Part shown: positions 1-6,063 of the stretch, one piece after another
Position numbering within the stretch: position 1 is the stretch's first letter
Layout: each line of letters starts with the position of its first letter
Source: an archaeon
Lineage (GTDB): Archaea; Thermoproteota; Nitrososphaeria; Nitrososphaerales; CADDZS01
Reading direction: 5' to 3'
Length of the DNA stretch: 9,292 bases
Assembly: GCA_021806865.1 (NCBI GenBank)
Contig: JAKAPU010000107.1
Location: 1-9,292 of the forward strand
The notes under the pieces: model-generated
The model's input: only the letters and a program-made list of their open reading frames with translations
The model's database searches: none
What the model was told of the DNA's origin: nothing
Position numbers and translations under genes: made by a program

Positions 1-84
1 GACGTTTTCCGGCGCCGAAACGATCAACACGTCAATATCTACATCACCCATTAATTTCTGAAGTCGAGGCAAGTTTTGTTTCAA
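1..84 (-). CDS. M24-family peptidase/creatinase-like protein, N-terminal fragment (partial, runs off left edge)
   Basis: Reading the minus strand from a TTG at 84 gives 28 codons with no stop to the window edge. The peptide contains RLQKLMGDVDIDVLIVSAPE, followed by NV. This is the typical opening of the creatinase N-terminal domain of M24 proteins (Xaa-Pro dipeptidase/creatinase-like), where a leading helix is followed by a 'D-A/V-L-I-V-x-x-P-E-N' strand. An in-frame TAG at 118-120 (read on the minus strand) limits how far the start can lie upstream. The TTG has an SD-like GAGAGATGAT (88-97) close by; the ATG at 51 would cut into the domain helix. The metal-binding catalytic domain lies outside the window, so peptidase versus creatinase or other activity cannot be decided. 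Family call fairly good, exact start uncertain. Confidence 0.65.
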   Translation of the reverse strand, partial: MKQNLPRLQKLMGDVDIDVLIVSAPENV

Positions 85-241
85 AATATCATCTCTCTGT
101 TTCTGTCCGTAAGTTGACTATTTCTTCGTTCCGTTCTTATGAGCCAACTCTCAGTGCTAGACGGTAGAGTAGCTTCTAGTGGAGCTGGAGATCTTCTTTC
201 AATTGACTCGATGAGCATCGAGGTCTGCGACATCCGTTCAA
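85..241. other. Intergenic region between ParB stop and M24-like start
   Basis: These 157 nt separate two minus-strand genes and should carry the promoter of the M24-like gene. I see no confident TATA box, no reading frame with family character and no convincing RNA gene. The 5' half is T-rich on the plus strand. Confidence 0.4.
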
Positions 242-1192
242 TCATCTGTTTCTGTACGGACTGTTTTTCAGAACATTGTGCATCTTTCTACACCGAATGA
301 CGCCGCTTATCGCATCATGGACTTTAAGTCTCACGTCTTCAATCCATTCGCTGTGCACCGTTTTTTCGCGCTCCAAATCTGCGCCAGCGTTGTCAATGTA
401 TGATAGAGCGGATTTCAAGATCAACTCAGCGCGTTTCATCAGTATTGTCTCATGATCGTCCTTCTCGCTCTTGTAGTTCCATTCCACTTTCAAATCGGAT
501 TCGAGCTTCGCAAGTTCTACTGCTCTCTTTGTTTCAACACCAGATTTGATCAGTGGAATAGCACGCTCGAGCTCTCTCACTGACATTTTCTCTGAGAGAA
601 GCAGTGTGCTCAGTTCCTCTACACGTTGAGGATTGTCTGAAAGAGATGCGAGTTCCTCTGCGTGGCTCGCGGTGAAATATTTCTGAGAGGATAGCTGTCT
701 GAGAAGTGCCTCGGGAAGTCTGAGAAGTCTCATCCTGTTCGAGACGTATTCCTGACTCTTGCCGATCCTTCTTGCGAGCTCAGTTATCTTGCCATATTCG
801 TAGCAGTTTTTCTCTTTGGGACCGACGTAAGCGTAGAAGGCCCTAGCCTCCTCAAGTGGGCTCAACGTTTCGCGTTGAATGTTCTCTGTGATCATTACTT
901 CAAATGCTTCTCGATCGTTTAGATCTGTGACGATACCAGGAATCGTTGATCTTCCGAGACTTCGGAAAGCCTCAAGCCTGCGGTTTCCCGCAACCACCTC
1001 ATATGCAGAATCTTCAAGATGACGGACAATTATTGGATGCAACAGCCCTTTTTCAAGGATCGATCTCTTCAATTCCTCTAGAGCGCCTAACTCTCTTCGC
1101 ACCTGAAACCGAGACGACCGTATGCTAGATATTGAGAGCCGTACAACAAGTTCTTGGTTAGCGTGCTGAAGATCTGTTGATCCGACCTGCAT
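242..1192 (-). CDS. ParB/Spo0J-like DNA-binding CTPase-fold protein
   Basis: A 316-aa protein with the ParB layout. The N-terminal ParB/Srx fold (about residues 15-115) carries GNRRLEA (69-75), matching the GERRxxA box, and ENIQRETLSPLEEA (103-116), matching the ENIQRxxLxPxEEA box. In bacterial ParB these line the CTP pocket. A helix-turn-helix follows (about 135-163, with ITELARRIGKSQEYVSNRMR). The C-terminal third is helical and charged; no bacterial-type dimerisation domain can be recognised by eye. The family acts in chromosome/plasmid partition as a DNA clamp, or as a nucleoid-type transcription regulator. No ParA or SegA is present in the window, so the partition role is unproven. The ATG at 1192 sits about 26 nt from a TATA-like CTATAAGT on the minus strand, so the transcript is probably almost leaderless. 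The gene is divergent from the lrp-like gene and shares a promoter region rich in GTATAG repeats. Confidence 0.85.
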   Translation of the reverse strand: MQVGSTDLQHANQELVVRLSISSIRSSRFQVRRELGALEELKRSILEKGLLHPIIVRHLEDSAYEVVAGNRRLEAFRSLGRSTIPGIVTDLNDREAFEVMITENIQRETLSPLEEARAFYAYVGPKEKNCYEYGKITELARRIGKSQEYVSNRMRLLRLPEALLRQLSSQKYFTASHAEELASLSDNPQRVEELSTLLLSEKMSVRELERAIPLIKSGVETKRAVELAKLESDLKVEWNYKSEKDDHETILMKRAELILKSALSYIDNAGADLEREKTVHSEWIEDVRLKVHDAISGVIRCRKMHNVLKNSPYRNR

Positions 1193-1206
1193 GTTGGCAT
1201 CGTTTT

Positions 1207-1270
1207 GTATAGTTGTACTTATAGTTAGCTATACGAGAATATAGTATTCCTCCACGATACTATACATATC
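1207..1270. repeat. Cluster of GTATAG/CTATAC direct and inverted repeats in the divergent parB-lrp promoter region
   Basis: Visible elements are: GTATAG at 1207-1212 and CTATAC at 1229-1234 (inverted, 16-nt spacer); a tandem TATAGTT at 1208-1214 and 1220-1226 (12-nt period, about one helical turn); TATAG/CTATA at 1220-1224 and 1229-1233 (4-nt spacer); ATAGTAT at 1241-1247 facing ATACTAT at 1257-1263 (9-nt spacer); and another CTATAC at 1260-1265. The same half-site builds the perfect palindromes at 7689 and 7968. The position between two divergent regulator genes suggests operators, although the A/T-rich context also contains TATA boxes. Confidence 0.55.
1217..1224 (-). promoter_or_regulatory. 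Putative TATA box of the parB-like gene
   Basis: CTATAAGT on the minus strand is centred about 28 nt upstream of the ATG at 1192, the spacing expected for an archaeal TATA box feeding a near-leaderless transcript. It lies inside the GTATAG/CTATAC repeat cluster, so a protein bound there would compete with TBP. Confidence 0.45.
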
Positions 1271-1290
1271 ACCGTGCAGCGCATGATACG

Positions 1291-1296
1291 TTTAAA
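1291..1296 (+). promoter_or_regulatory. Putative TATA box of the lrp-like gene and its operon
   Basis: TTTAAA ends 26 nt before the ATG at 1323. With archaeal TATA-to-start-site spacing, transcription would begin at or within a few nt of that ATG, giving a leaderless mRNA. There is no SD upstream of this ATG, which agrees. Confidence 0.55.
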
Positions 1297-1322
1297 GCAA
1301 GACATAAGCCGAATCCTTCCAA

Positions 1323-1811
1323 ATGAAGCCAAACCAAGACGGTTCGTTCCCGATTGACGAAACTGACCGTCTTTTGCTTTCAATTCTCCAAGAGAACGCA
1401 GAATTTTCGCTCGCTGAACTGGGAAAGAAAGTGAATCTGACCAAAATGGCAGTCTCGAACCGTATGAAACGGTTGAAGACACTTGGAATAATCGAGGGCT
1501 CCTTCTACAAGTTGAATCCTGAGAAGCTGGGTCAAGATTACACTGTGATTTCACGAGTGACATGCAGCTACAAGGGTTTTGAACAAGAAAAAATCGCTAA
1601 TGCGATCGCAAAATTCCCGGGCGTCATGTCGGTGTATCTTGTCTTCGGTACTTCAGATATACTTCTAATCGCAAGAAGGAAGGACAAGAAATCTGCAAAG
1701 CAGTTGCTTTATGATATTTCGAAAATACAAGGCGTCCGTAATACAATAACAATGATCCCGCACACAGTTATCAAGGAGAGCTTGACGATCGACCTTCAGC
1801 CGAGAACTTGA
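1323..1811 (+). CDS. Lrp/AsnC-family transcriptional regulator
   Basis: A 162-aa protein of normal family length. Residues about 11-60 form the AsnC-type helix-turn-helix (IDETDRLLLSILQENAEFS, then LAELGKKVNLTKMAVSNRMK and LGIIEG). Residues about 74-152 form the RAM effector/oligomerisation domain, including FPGVMSVYLVFGTSDILLIA and a TMIPHTVIKES end strand. Family members bind DNA as dimers to octamers and usually sense amino acids or related metabolites. The gene is first in a probable three-gene operon, with the HMGL-type enzyme starting 9 nt after its stop. It is therefore likely to regulate that operon and possibly itself and the divergent parB-like gene. The ligand cannot be read from the sequence. 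The ATG start is supported by the TATA box at 1291. Confidence 0.92.
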   Translation: MKPNQDGSFPIDETDRLLLSILQENAEFSLAELGKKVNLTKMAVSNRMKRLKTLGIIEGSFYKLNPEKLGQDYTVISRVTCSYKGFEQEKIANAIAKFPGVMSVYLVFGTSDILLIARRKDKKSAKQLLYDISKIQGVRNTITMIPHTVIKESLTIDLQPRT

Positions 1812-1820
1812 AAATTATAA

Positions 1821-3086
1821 GTGAGAGTTGGAAACAAAGCGAAAAACGAATTGACTCAACAACCTTGGAAGACTGATAACTATTTTGTTAGTTTCTATAA
1901 CTATGTGGACGAAGTACGCAACCAGCTCGCAGAACTCCCAAAGAAAGTAAAATTTCACGACATAACCTTGCGTGACGGAGAACAACAAGCAAACATCATT
2001 TTCCGTAAAGAAGAGAAACTCAAGATAGCGAGAATGCTAAGCGACGCCGGCGTCGATAGGATCGAGGCAGGTATGCCGAGCGTATCGAAGCGTGATTTTG
2101 AAGCAATTTCTGAAATGACTCATCTCGGCCTAGCAAGCAAGATCTATGCTTTCGCAAGATGCCTAAAATCTGATGTCGACATGGCGATCAAATGCGGCGT
2201 TGACGGTATCATGATGGAAGTGCCCTCGAGCGATCATCTTGTGAAATATGGCTATGGATGGACCGAGGAGCGTGCTATTGAAACCTCGGTGGAGGCAACC
2301 GACTACGCGCACGCCCATGGTCTGCCAGTCACCTTCTTCACTATAGATTCGACGAGGGCCTCCTTCGAAGTGTTCTGGAGGCTTGTAAACTCTGTTGCAA
2401 ACCAAGGTCACATGGATGCACTAACCCTTGTCGATACTTTTGGAGTAGCTTCTCCGCATGCCGTGTCGTATTTCGTGAAAAAGGTGAAAGAGAAGGTGAA
2501 AAAACCGCTTGAGATTCATGTACACAACGACTTTGGACTGGCGGTGGCAAACACAGTCGCGGCTGTCGCACTCGGCGTGGACACTGTTCACACGACGATA
2601 AATGGCATAGGTGAGAGGTCTGGTAACGCCGCGACGGAAGAAGTTGCAGGGGCTCTACGACTTCTTTACGGGGTGGATTCGAACCTGAAATTCGAAAAAC
2701 TGCGCGAAGTTTCCAAAGTTGTGGAAGATCTGTCTTTGATCAAAATGCCTCCGCAGAAGCCTATCACTGGAGACAACCTCTTCACCACGGAGTCTGGCAT
2801 CATCGCCGGTTGGTGGTCGAAACTCGAAGAACTCAACATGCCGCTTGAGATGTTTCCGTTTCTCCCTACATTCACAGGCCATCCAAACAAGGTCAACATA
2901 GTTCTTGGTAAGAAGAGCGGGCGGGACTCCATAACTTACAAGGTCAAGAAGCTCGATTTGCAGCTGTCTGAGGACAAGATAGACAAGGTGCTTACCCGCG
3001 TTAAAGAGACCTCTGAAGACAGGAAGCGCATTCTCACAGACCAAGAATTCACAGAAATAGTGAAACAGGTATCCTCGGGCAACTAG
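1821..3086 (+). CDS. HMGL-family (2-isopropylmalate/homocitrate/citramalate synthase-like) enzyme
   Basis: A 421-aa DRE-TIM metallolyase. The catalytic signature HDITLRDGEQ is at residues 46-55, the metal-binding HVHND at 233-237 and NGIGERSGN at 261-269. A linker and C-terminal subdomain follow, ending in LGKKSGRDSI-type sequence. The LeuA allosteric domain of true 2-isopropylmalate synthases is absent, so the length is nearer homocitrate synthase or citramalate-type enzymes. Known members condense an acyl-CoA with a 2-oxoacid, or cleave such products. The C-terminal motif reads FTTESGIIAGWW (321-332), so Ile328 lies where synthases usually have the His of 'SGIH'; the substrate and even the reaction direction are open. 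GTG 1821 is the earliest in-frame start, since it directly follows an in-frame TAA. The N-terminal stretch with WKTDNYFVSFYNY looks genuine. It is co-transcribed with the lrp-like gene (9 nt) and the CoA-transferase (25 nt). Confidence 0.88.
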   Translation: MRVGNKAKNELTQQPWKTDNYFVSFYNYVDEVRNQLAELPKKVKFHDITLRDGEQQANIIFRKEEKLKIARMLSDAGVDRIEAGMPSVSKRDFEAISEMTHLGLASKIYAFARCLKSDVDMAIKCGVDGIMMEVPSSDHLVKYGYGWTEERAIETSVEATDYAHAHGLPVTFFTIDSTRASFEVFWRLVNSVANQGHMDALTLVDTFGVASPHAVSYFVKKVKEKVKKPLEIHVHNDFGLAVANTVAAVALGVDTVHTTINGIGERSGNAATEEVAGALRLLYGVDSNLKFEKLREVSKVVEDLSLIKMPPQKPITGDNLFTTESGIIAGWWSKLEELNMPLEMFPFLPTFTGHPNKVNIVLGKKSGRDSITYKVKKLDLQLSEDKIDKVLTRVKETSEDRKRILTDQEFTEIVKQVSSGN

Positions 3087-3111
3087 TCGACCTCATTCGT
3101 GATCTGGCAAA

Positions 3112-4260
3112 ATGGGAAAACAAATCCTCGATGGAGTGAAAATAGTCTCACTCGAAACCTCGGTCAGCGGACCGTTCAGCTCCGTGCTCCTCGCTGACTT
3201 TGGGGCTGAAGTAATCAAAGTCGAAATGCCGAACCGCGGCGACATCGCAAGACGCTGGGATACAGTAGCCAACGGCCAGAGCGGTTACTTTGTAAATCTG
3301 AATCGAAACAAGAAGAGCATAGAACTTGATCTCAAATCGGCCGCAGACATAGAGATTCTTCTCGATCTGATTCGAGATGCGGACGTGTTCATTGAGAACT
3401 ACAAACCGGATGCAATCGAGAAATTTGGATTGACTTACGAGCGCTTGAGCAAGATCAATTCGAAACTGATTTACTGTGGAATCTCTGGTTATGGAAAGGA
3501 CGGCCCCTACAAGAACGAACCTGCGTACGATCCTTTGATTCAGGCAGAATCTGGTCTAGTAAGCCTTACAGGAACAGAGAAGGAGCCCGCCAAAGTAGGA
3601 GTCTCAGTATGCGATCTGACCACCGGGCTGTATTCGGCGATGGCTATTTCGCTTGCTTTGCTTAACAGGGAAAAAACCGGCAAAGGCGCAGAAATAGACA
3701 TGTCAATGTTCGAATGCGCAATGTCGTTGCTCCTGCCATACCCGATGTATTACTGGTATAGAGGACAGGTGCCCAAACGCCGAGGTATGAAGCATGCCAT
3801 AATTGTTCCATCAGGGGCATACTTCACTCAAGACAAGAAGTATGTCGCATTCTCGATAGATCGCGATGACGAATGGAAGAAATTCTGTAATGATGTCTTG
3901 GAACATCCTGAGCTTGCAAGCGATCAAAGGTTCCTTACAAACGAGAAAAGGCAACAAAACAGGATGGAGATGGAGACCGCGCTTGATGCTATATTCCAGA
4001 CTGGCACTCAGGAGAAGTGGCTCTCAAGACTCAAAGTCGCAAAGATCGCCTGCAGCAGGGTAAATGATCTGAGCGATGTTGTTATTCATCCTCAGACACT
4101 CTACAGGAAATTCATAAGCGAAGTCCAGACAGAAGCAGGATCGGTGAAATATCTTGGAAATCCTATTCGTATTGCTGGATACCCGCCGCTCTCGAATCCT
4201 GTTCCCTCGCTTGGTCAAAATAACGACGAAATAAGACAAAGAGTGCGCTCAAAGAGCTAG
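3112..4260 (+). CDS. Family III CoA-transferase (CaiB/BaiF/formyl-CoA transferase type)
   Basis: A 382-aa protein with the interlocked-ring CoA-transferase features. The N-terminal nucleotide-binding stretch is ILDGVKIVSLETSVSGPFSS with LLADFGAEVIKVE, then GYFVNLNRNKKSIELDL and ADVFIENYKPDAIEKFGL. VGVSVCDLTTGLYSAMAI places Asp168 at the position of the catalytic aspartate that carries the acyl-anhydride/CoA-thioester intermediate. The family swaps CoA between carboxylates such as oxalate, carnitine, bile acids, malate, citramalate and benzylsuccinate. Substrate specificity cannot be read by eye. Length is slightly under the usual 400-440 aa, but both ends look natural. It lies last in the lrp-HMGL-CoA-transferase run, so activation of, or CoA transfer to, a product or precursor of the HMGL enzyme is a reasonable inference. 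ATG 3112 follows the HMGL stop by 25 nt without a strong SD. Confidence 0.92.
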   Translation: MGKQILDGVKIVSLETSVSGPFSSVLLADFGAEVIKVEMPNRGDIARRWDTVANGQSGYFVNLNRNKKSIELDLKSAADIEILLDLIRDADVFIENYKPDAIEKFGLTYERLSKINSKLIYCGISGYGKDGPYKNEPAYDPLIQAESGLVSLTGTEKEPAKVGVSVCDLTTGLYSAMAISLALLNREKTGKGAEIDMSMFECAMSLLLPYPMYYWYRGQVPKRRGMKHAIIVPSGAYFTQDKKYVAFSIDRDDEWKKFCNDVLEHPELASDQRFLTNEKRQQNRMEMETALDAIFQTGTQEKWLSRLKVAKIACSRVNDLSDVVIHPQTLYRKFISEVQTEAGSVKYLGNPIRIAGYPPLSNPVPSLGQNNDEIRQRVRSKS

Positions 4261-4325
4261 CATTTCCACCTATAGCAACTAGACGGTTAGCTTTGGAGAC
4301 ATGGCAGTCTTAGGCGCTAGCCTCT
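4253..4325. terminator. Possible stem-loop between convergent genes
   Basis: AGAGCTAGC (4253-4261) can pair with GCTAGCCTCT (4316-4325) with one bulged G, enclosing the 4262-4315 spacer between the CoA-transferase stop and the end of the converging minus-strand gene. T-rich sequence follows on the plus strand. The loop is long and the evidence is only this pairing, so a role in termination is a weak call. Confidence 0.2.
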
Positions 4326-4328
4326 TCT

Positions 4329-4843
4329 TTAGATCCATCCGATGACAAAAGTTTGAGCGAGCGCCTTCTGCTCCATCTCTTGTTGCTTATTTCGCTCATG
4401 CTCTCTTTCATGTTCCTCGAACTCTCTTTGTGATTCAAAGATTCTGCCATCTCTCCTACAGACAATGAGTGCTGGATCTATCATGTGCACTATTTCTTCC
4501 CAGAGATCTTCTTCGAATTTGCCAGCATAGTGCATCTCGGCGGCAGCGGCGAGACTAAGAGTCACACCTCCTTCAATTGCAGGGATCAAAAAATCTCTGC
4601 CCCAAATGCCAGCATGTAGCTGGATTGAGAGCTTCTTACTCTCGCCAGCCAAAATGAGGTCGATATCGCGCACACTTCCTGTTGCTATCCTTCCAATGCT
4701 GCTTTTTTTGCGTGGAGATCCCAATATCCATCTTGTATCTCCTCAGAAGTGACAACGAATCCCTGATTCTCAATGGCCGATTTTATCTTAGAATACAGCG
4801 CACCTGGTTCTATGTTTCTGTCCATGAATCCGTATCTGCGCAT
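4329..4843 (-). CDS. Unrecognised conserved-looking protein interrupted by a -1 frameshift at an A7 run
   Basis: The 5' part starts at ATG 4843, with SD GGAGTGA six nt upstream (4850-4856) and a TATA-like ATTTAAG at 4884-4890. It encodes MRRYGFMDRNIEPG through GYWDLHAKKAALEG and stops at 4685 (52 aa). The 3' part continues in the -1 frame from the seven A's (plus-strand T's at 4703-4709), giving HAKK-SSIGRIATGSVRDIDLI and running to 4329. Joined there, the product is about 171 aa: an N-terminal alpha/beta region, a WGRDFLIPAIEGGVTLSLAA segment, then a very charged predicted helix (REFEEHEREHERNKQQ) and a short hydrophobic tail. I do not recognise the family. The downstream frame has its own ATG at 4724, but without a ribosome site and starting mid-domain. 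The interruption may be an assembly or sequencing indel, a real mutation, or programmed frameshifting. Convergent with the CoA-transferase. Confidence 0.6.
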
Positions 4844-4849
4844 CAGAAG

Positions 4850-4856
4850 TCACTCC
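4850..4856 (-). promoter_or_regulatory. Shine-Dalgarno GGAGTGA deciding the start at 4843
   Basis: GGAGTGA on the minus strand is a near-perfect anti-SD match, six nt before ATG 4843. It shows that the short upstream frame is translated, which is the main argument that the gene begins here and not at the ATG at 4724 in the shifted frame. Confidence 0.6.
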
Positions 4857-4883
4857 GAATGGGTTCAGTAAATCATTTGTGGT

Positions 4884-4890
4884 CTTAAAT
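4884..4890 (-). promoter_or_regulatory. Putative TATA box for the frameshifted gene
   Basis: ATTTAAG on the minus strand predicts a transcription start near 4861. That leaves a leader of about 18 nt, just long enough to contain the SD at 4850-4856. The rest of the 4844-5049 gap shows nothing else I can name. Confidence 0.4.
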
Positions 4891-5049
4891 GCTATTTTCA
4901 ACATGATTTGATGCAAATACCTCAAATCTCAATTCATTTGGCACTAGTCTAATAGCCGGAACTCTGCGTACCGAGAGATATTTGGAAGCTTTCATCTTCT
5001 GCAGAGATTCAAGTTAGAGCAATCTTACTGAAATTTACTCCAGCTCTTG

Positions 5050-5478
5050 TCATATGCTTGCCTCAACGCAACTCACGAATTGCTCGGCCATCTTGTCCGA
5101 CTGTCTTCCAACCATCTGGTTGATCACCCATGAAAACGAACCGATGGCCTTAACGTCAAAGTTCAGGTCGAGCTTTGTCTTGTCATTTTCAGGAACAAGC
5201 GAAGCTTTCAGATTCCCTTCGAGATCTCCGGTCTTTGATCTTATGTGAAACGAAATCTGTTTCTTATCCGCATCGGCGCTTCGTGTTACTTCTGTTTCAA
5301 GGATTCTCGAGATGATGCCCAGTGTGACCTTGACCTTCCAGTAGGACTTGTCCTCTCCCAGCACTTTCACTTCTTGGCAACCTGGAAGACACTTTCCAAC
5401 GCGCTCAAAGTCATTCAGGAACTCCCATGTCGTGTTAAGTTGCTTTGTCAGTAAAATCGTCTTTGAAACTGCGGTCAT
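5050..5478 (-). CDS. CoxG-like SRPBCC (START/Bet v1 fold) protein
   Basis: From the ATG at 5478 the protein is 142 aa. The opening SKTILLTKQLNTTWEFLND and ERVGKCLPGCQEVKVL (26-40, LPGC at 31-34) match the CoxG/polyketide-cyclase-like pattern 'p-x-x-vW-x-x-L-x-D-x-x-x-x-x-x-clPGc'. A run of beta strands follows, then a C-terminal helix (SWVINQMVGRQSDKMAEQF) typical of this helix-grip fold. CoxG proteins anchor or help assemble aerobic CO dehydrogenase-type molybdoenzymes at the membrane, but many relatives are simple hydrophobic-ligand binders. No coxMSL genes are in the window, so the CODH link is not supported here. A GTG at 5517 would extend the frame by 13 residues and overlap the GNAT gene by 17 nt; the ATG fits the family N-terminus better and leaves a 23-nt gap. 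Probably co-transcribed with the upstream GNAT gene. Confidence 0.8.
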   Translation of the reverse strand: MTAVSKTILLTKQLNTTWEFLNDFERVGKCLPGCQEVKVLGEDKSYWKVKVTLGIISRILETEVTRSADADKKQISFHIRSKTGDLEGNLKASLVPENDKTKLDLNFDVKAIGSFSWVINQMVGRQSDKMAEQFVSCVEASI

Positions 5479-5500
5479 TACCACACTAATCCATTGCTGC

Positions 5501-5989
5501 TTATTTGGATGTTTCACGCAGATCCAGCTTGAACATCACATTTTGCTCCATTCCATTTCGGCTGTAAAACCGCTGCGCACCCAGATTCTGCTTTCCTGTG
5601 TGTAGCACTATCCCACTGCATTTCCTTTTGACCGCCACCATTTTCATATACTCTAGCATTGAAGCACCCAAACCCTTACTTCTGCAGGCTTGGTCAACAA
5701 CAAAATCCTCTATGAGCATCCTGCGGCCAAAACGTGCATAATCCACGAAATATCCGACGACGCTCGCAACAAGTTCACCTTTACTTTCTACGACCAAGTG
5801 AAAGACTGATCTGCTTGTGCTGAATTTTCTAACTGTGCGCAGTGCGTTTTTCTCGTCGAAACCGTGTGGGGGCGTGGAAAACATCTGGTGCAACAGTGCG
5901 ACCACTTTGTTGGAGTCGGAAGGCCTTGCTCTGCGAAACAGATAGCCACTTGGATCGAAAGCGTCCTCCCTTCGCCCTTTGTCTTCCAT
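5501..5989 (-). CDS. GNAT-family N-acetyltransferase
   Basis: A 162-aa single-domain GNAT protein. It opens with the usual first strand (YLFRRARPSDSNKVVALLHQ, 16-35). The acetyl-CoA pyrophosphate loop is in motif A, IEDFVVDQACRSKGLGASML, with RSKGLG at 103-108 (the Q/R-x-x-G-x-G/A signature). Motif B ends in GAQRFYSRNGM (137-147), the common 'A-x-x-F-Y-x-x-x-G' helix-strand. The acceptor (small amine, protein N-terminus or other) cannot be predicted. The first 9 residues are charged and may be a flexible lead. The gene diverges from the amidohydrolase and appears to share the short A/T-rich promoter at 6031-6037, which would give a leader of roughly 15-20 nt. CoxG-like starts 23 nt after its stop. 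A CTATACAG half-site lies in its upstream region at 6004-6011. Confidence 0.9.
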   Translation of the reverse strand: MEDKGRREDAFDPSGYLFRRARPSDSNKVVALLHQMFSTPPHGFDEKNALRTVRKFSTSRSVFHLVVESKGELVASVVGYFVDYARFGRRMLIEDFVVDQACRSKGLGASMLEYMKMVAVKRKCSGIVLHTGKQNLGAQRFYSRNGMEQNVMFKLDLRETSK

Positions 5990-6030
5990 CTTCTTCGAAC
6001 TGGGCTATACAGAAACGCATCCTAATTTTC

Positions 6031-6037
6031 TTTAAAA
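6031..6037. promoter_or_regulatory. Shared TATA-like element between GNAT and amidohydrolase genes
   Basis: TTTAAAA, near-symmetric, sits 27 nt before the TTG at 6064 on the plus strand. On the minus strand it predicts a start near 6006, upstream of the GNAT ATG at 5989. It is the only good TATA-like site in this 74-nt divergent gap, so it may serve both directions or mainly the amidohydrolase. Confidence 0.45.
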
Positions 6038-6063
6038 GGGTATCAAGCTGTTCCAACGACATC

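Noticed and set aside
150..241. tRNA-like words (GGTAGAG, TTCAAT) in the left intergenic region.
   Set aside because: I could not build a 7-bp acceptor stem or an anticodon arm around them. The T-loop consensus GTTCGAATC is absent.
1225..1563. 112-aa minus-strand frame opposite the lrp-like gene.
   Set aside because: It is an antisense shadow of a clear HTH-RAM protein, with no domain pattern of its own, and it overlaps the parB-lrp promoter region.
2655..3044. 129-aa minus-strand frame opposite the HMGL-type gene, with a second overlapping frame.
   Set aside because: Antisense to conserved coding sequence with family motifs. The peptide has low-complexity Arg/His/Phe-rich shadow composition.
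4697..4746. GAGGAG about 8 nt upstream of an ATG (minus strand, near 4729), as an alternative start in the third frame.
   Set aside because: That frame stops after about 31 codons. The GAGGAG is explained as codons for Glu-Glu within the 52-codon frame.
5842..6063. Upstream 74-codon extension of the amidohydrolase frame to an ATG at 5842.
   Set aside because: It is antisense to the start of the GNAT gene, has no amidohydrolase character, and the TATA-like box at 6031 would fall inside it. The family N-terminus begins at the TTG at 6064.
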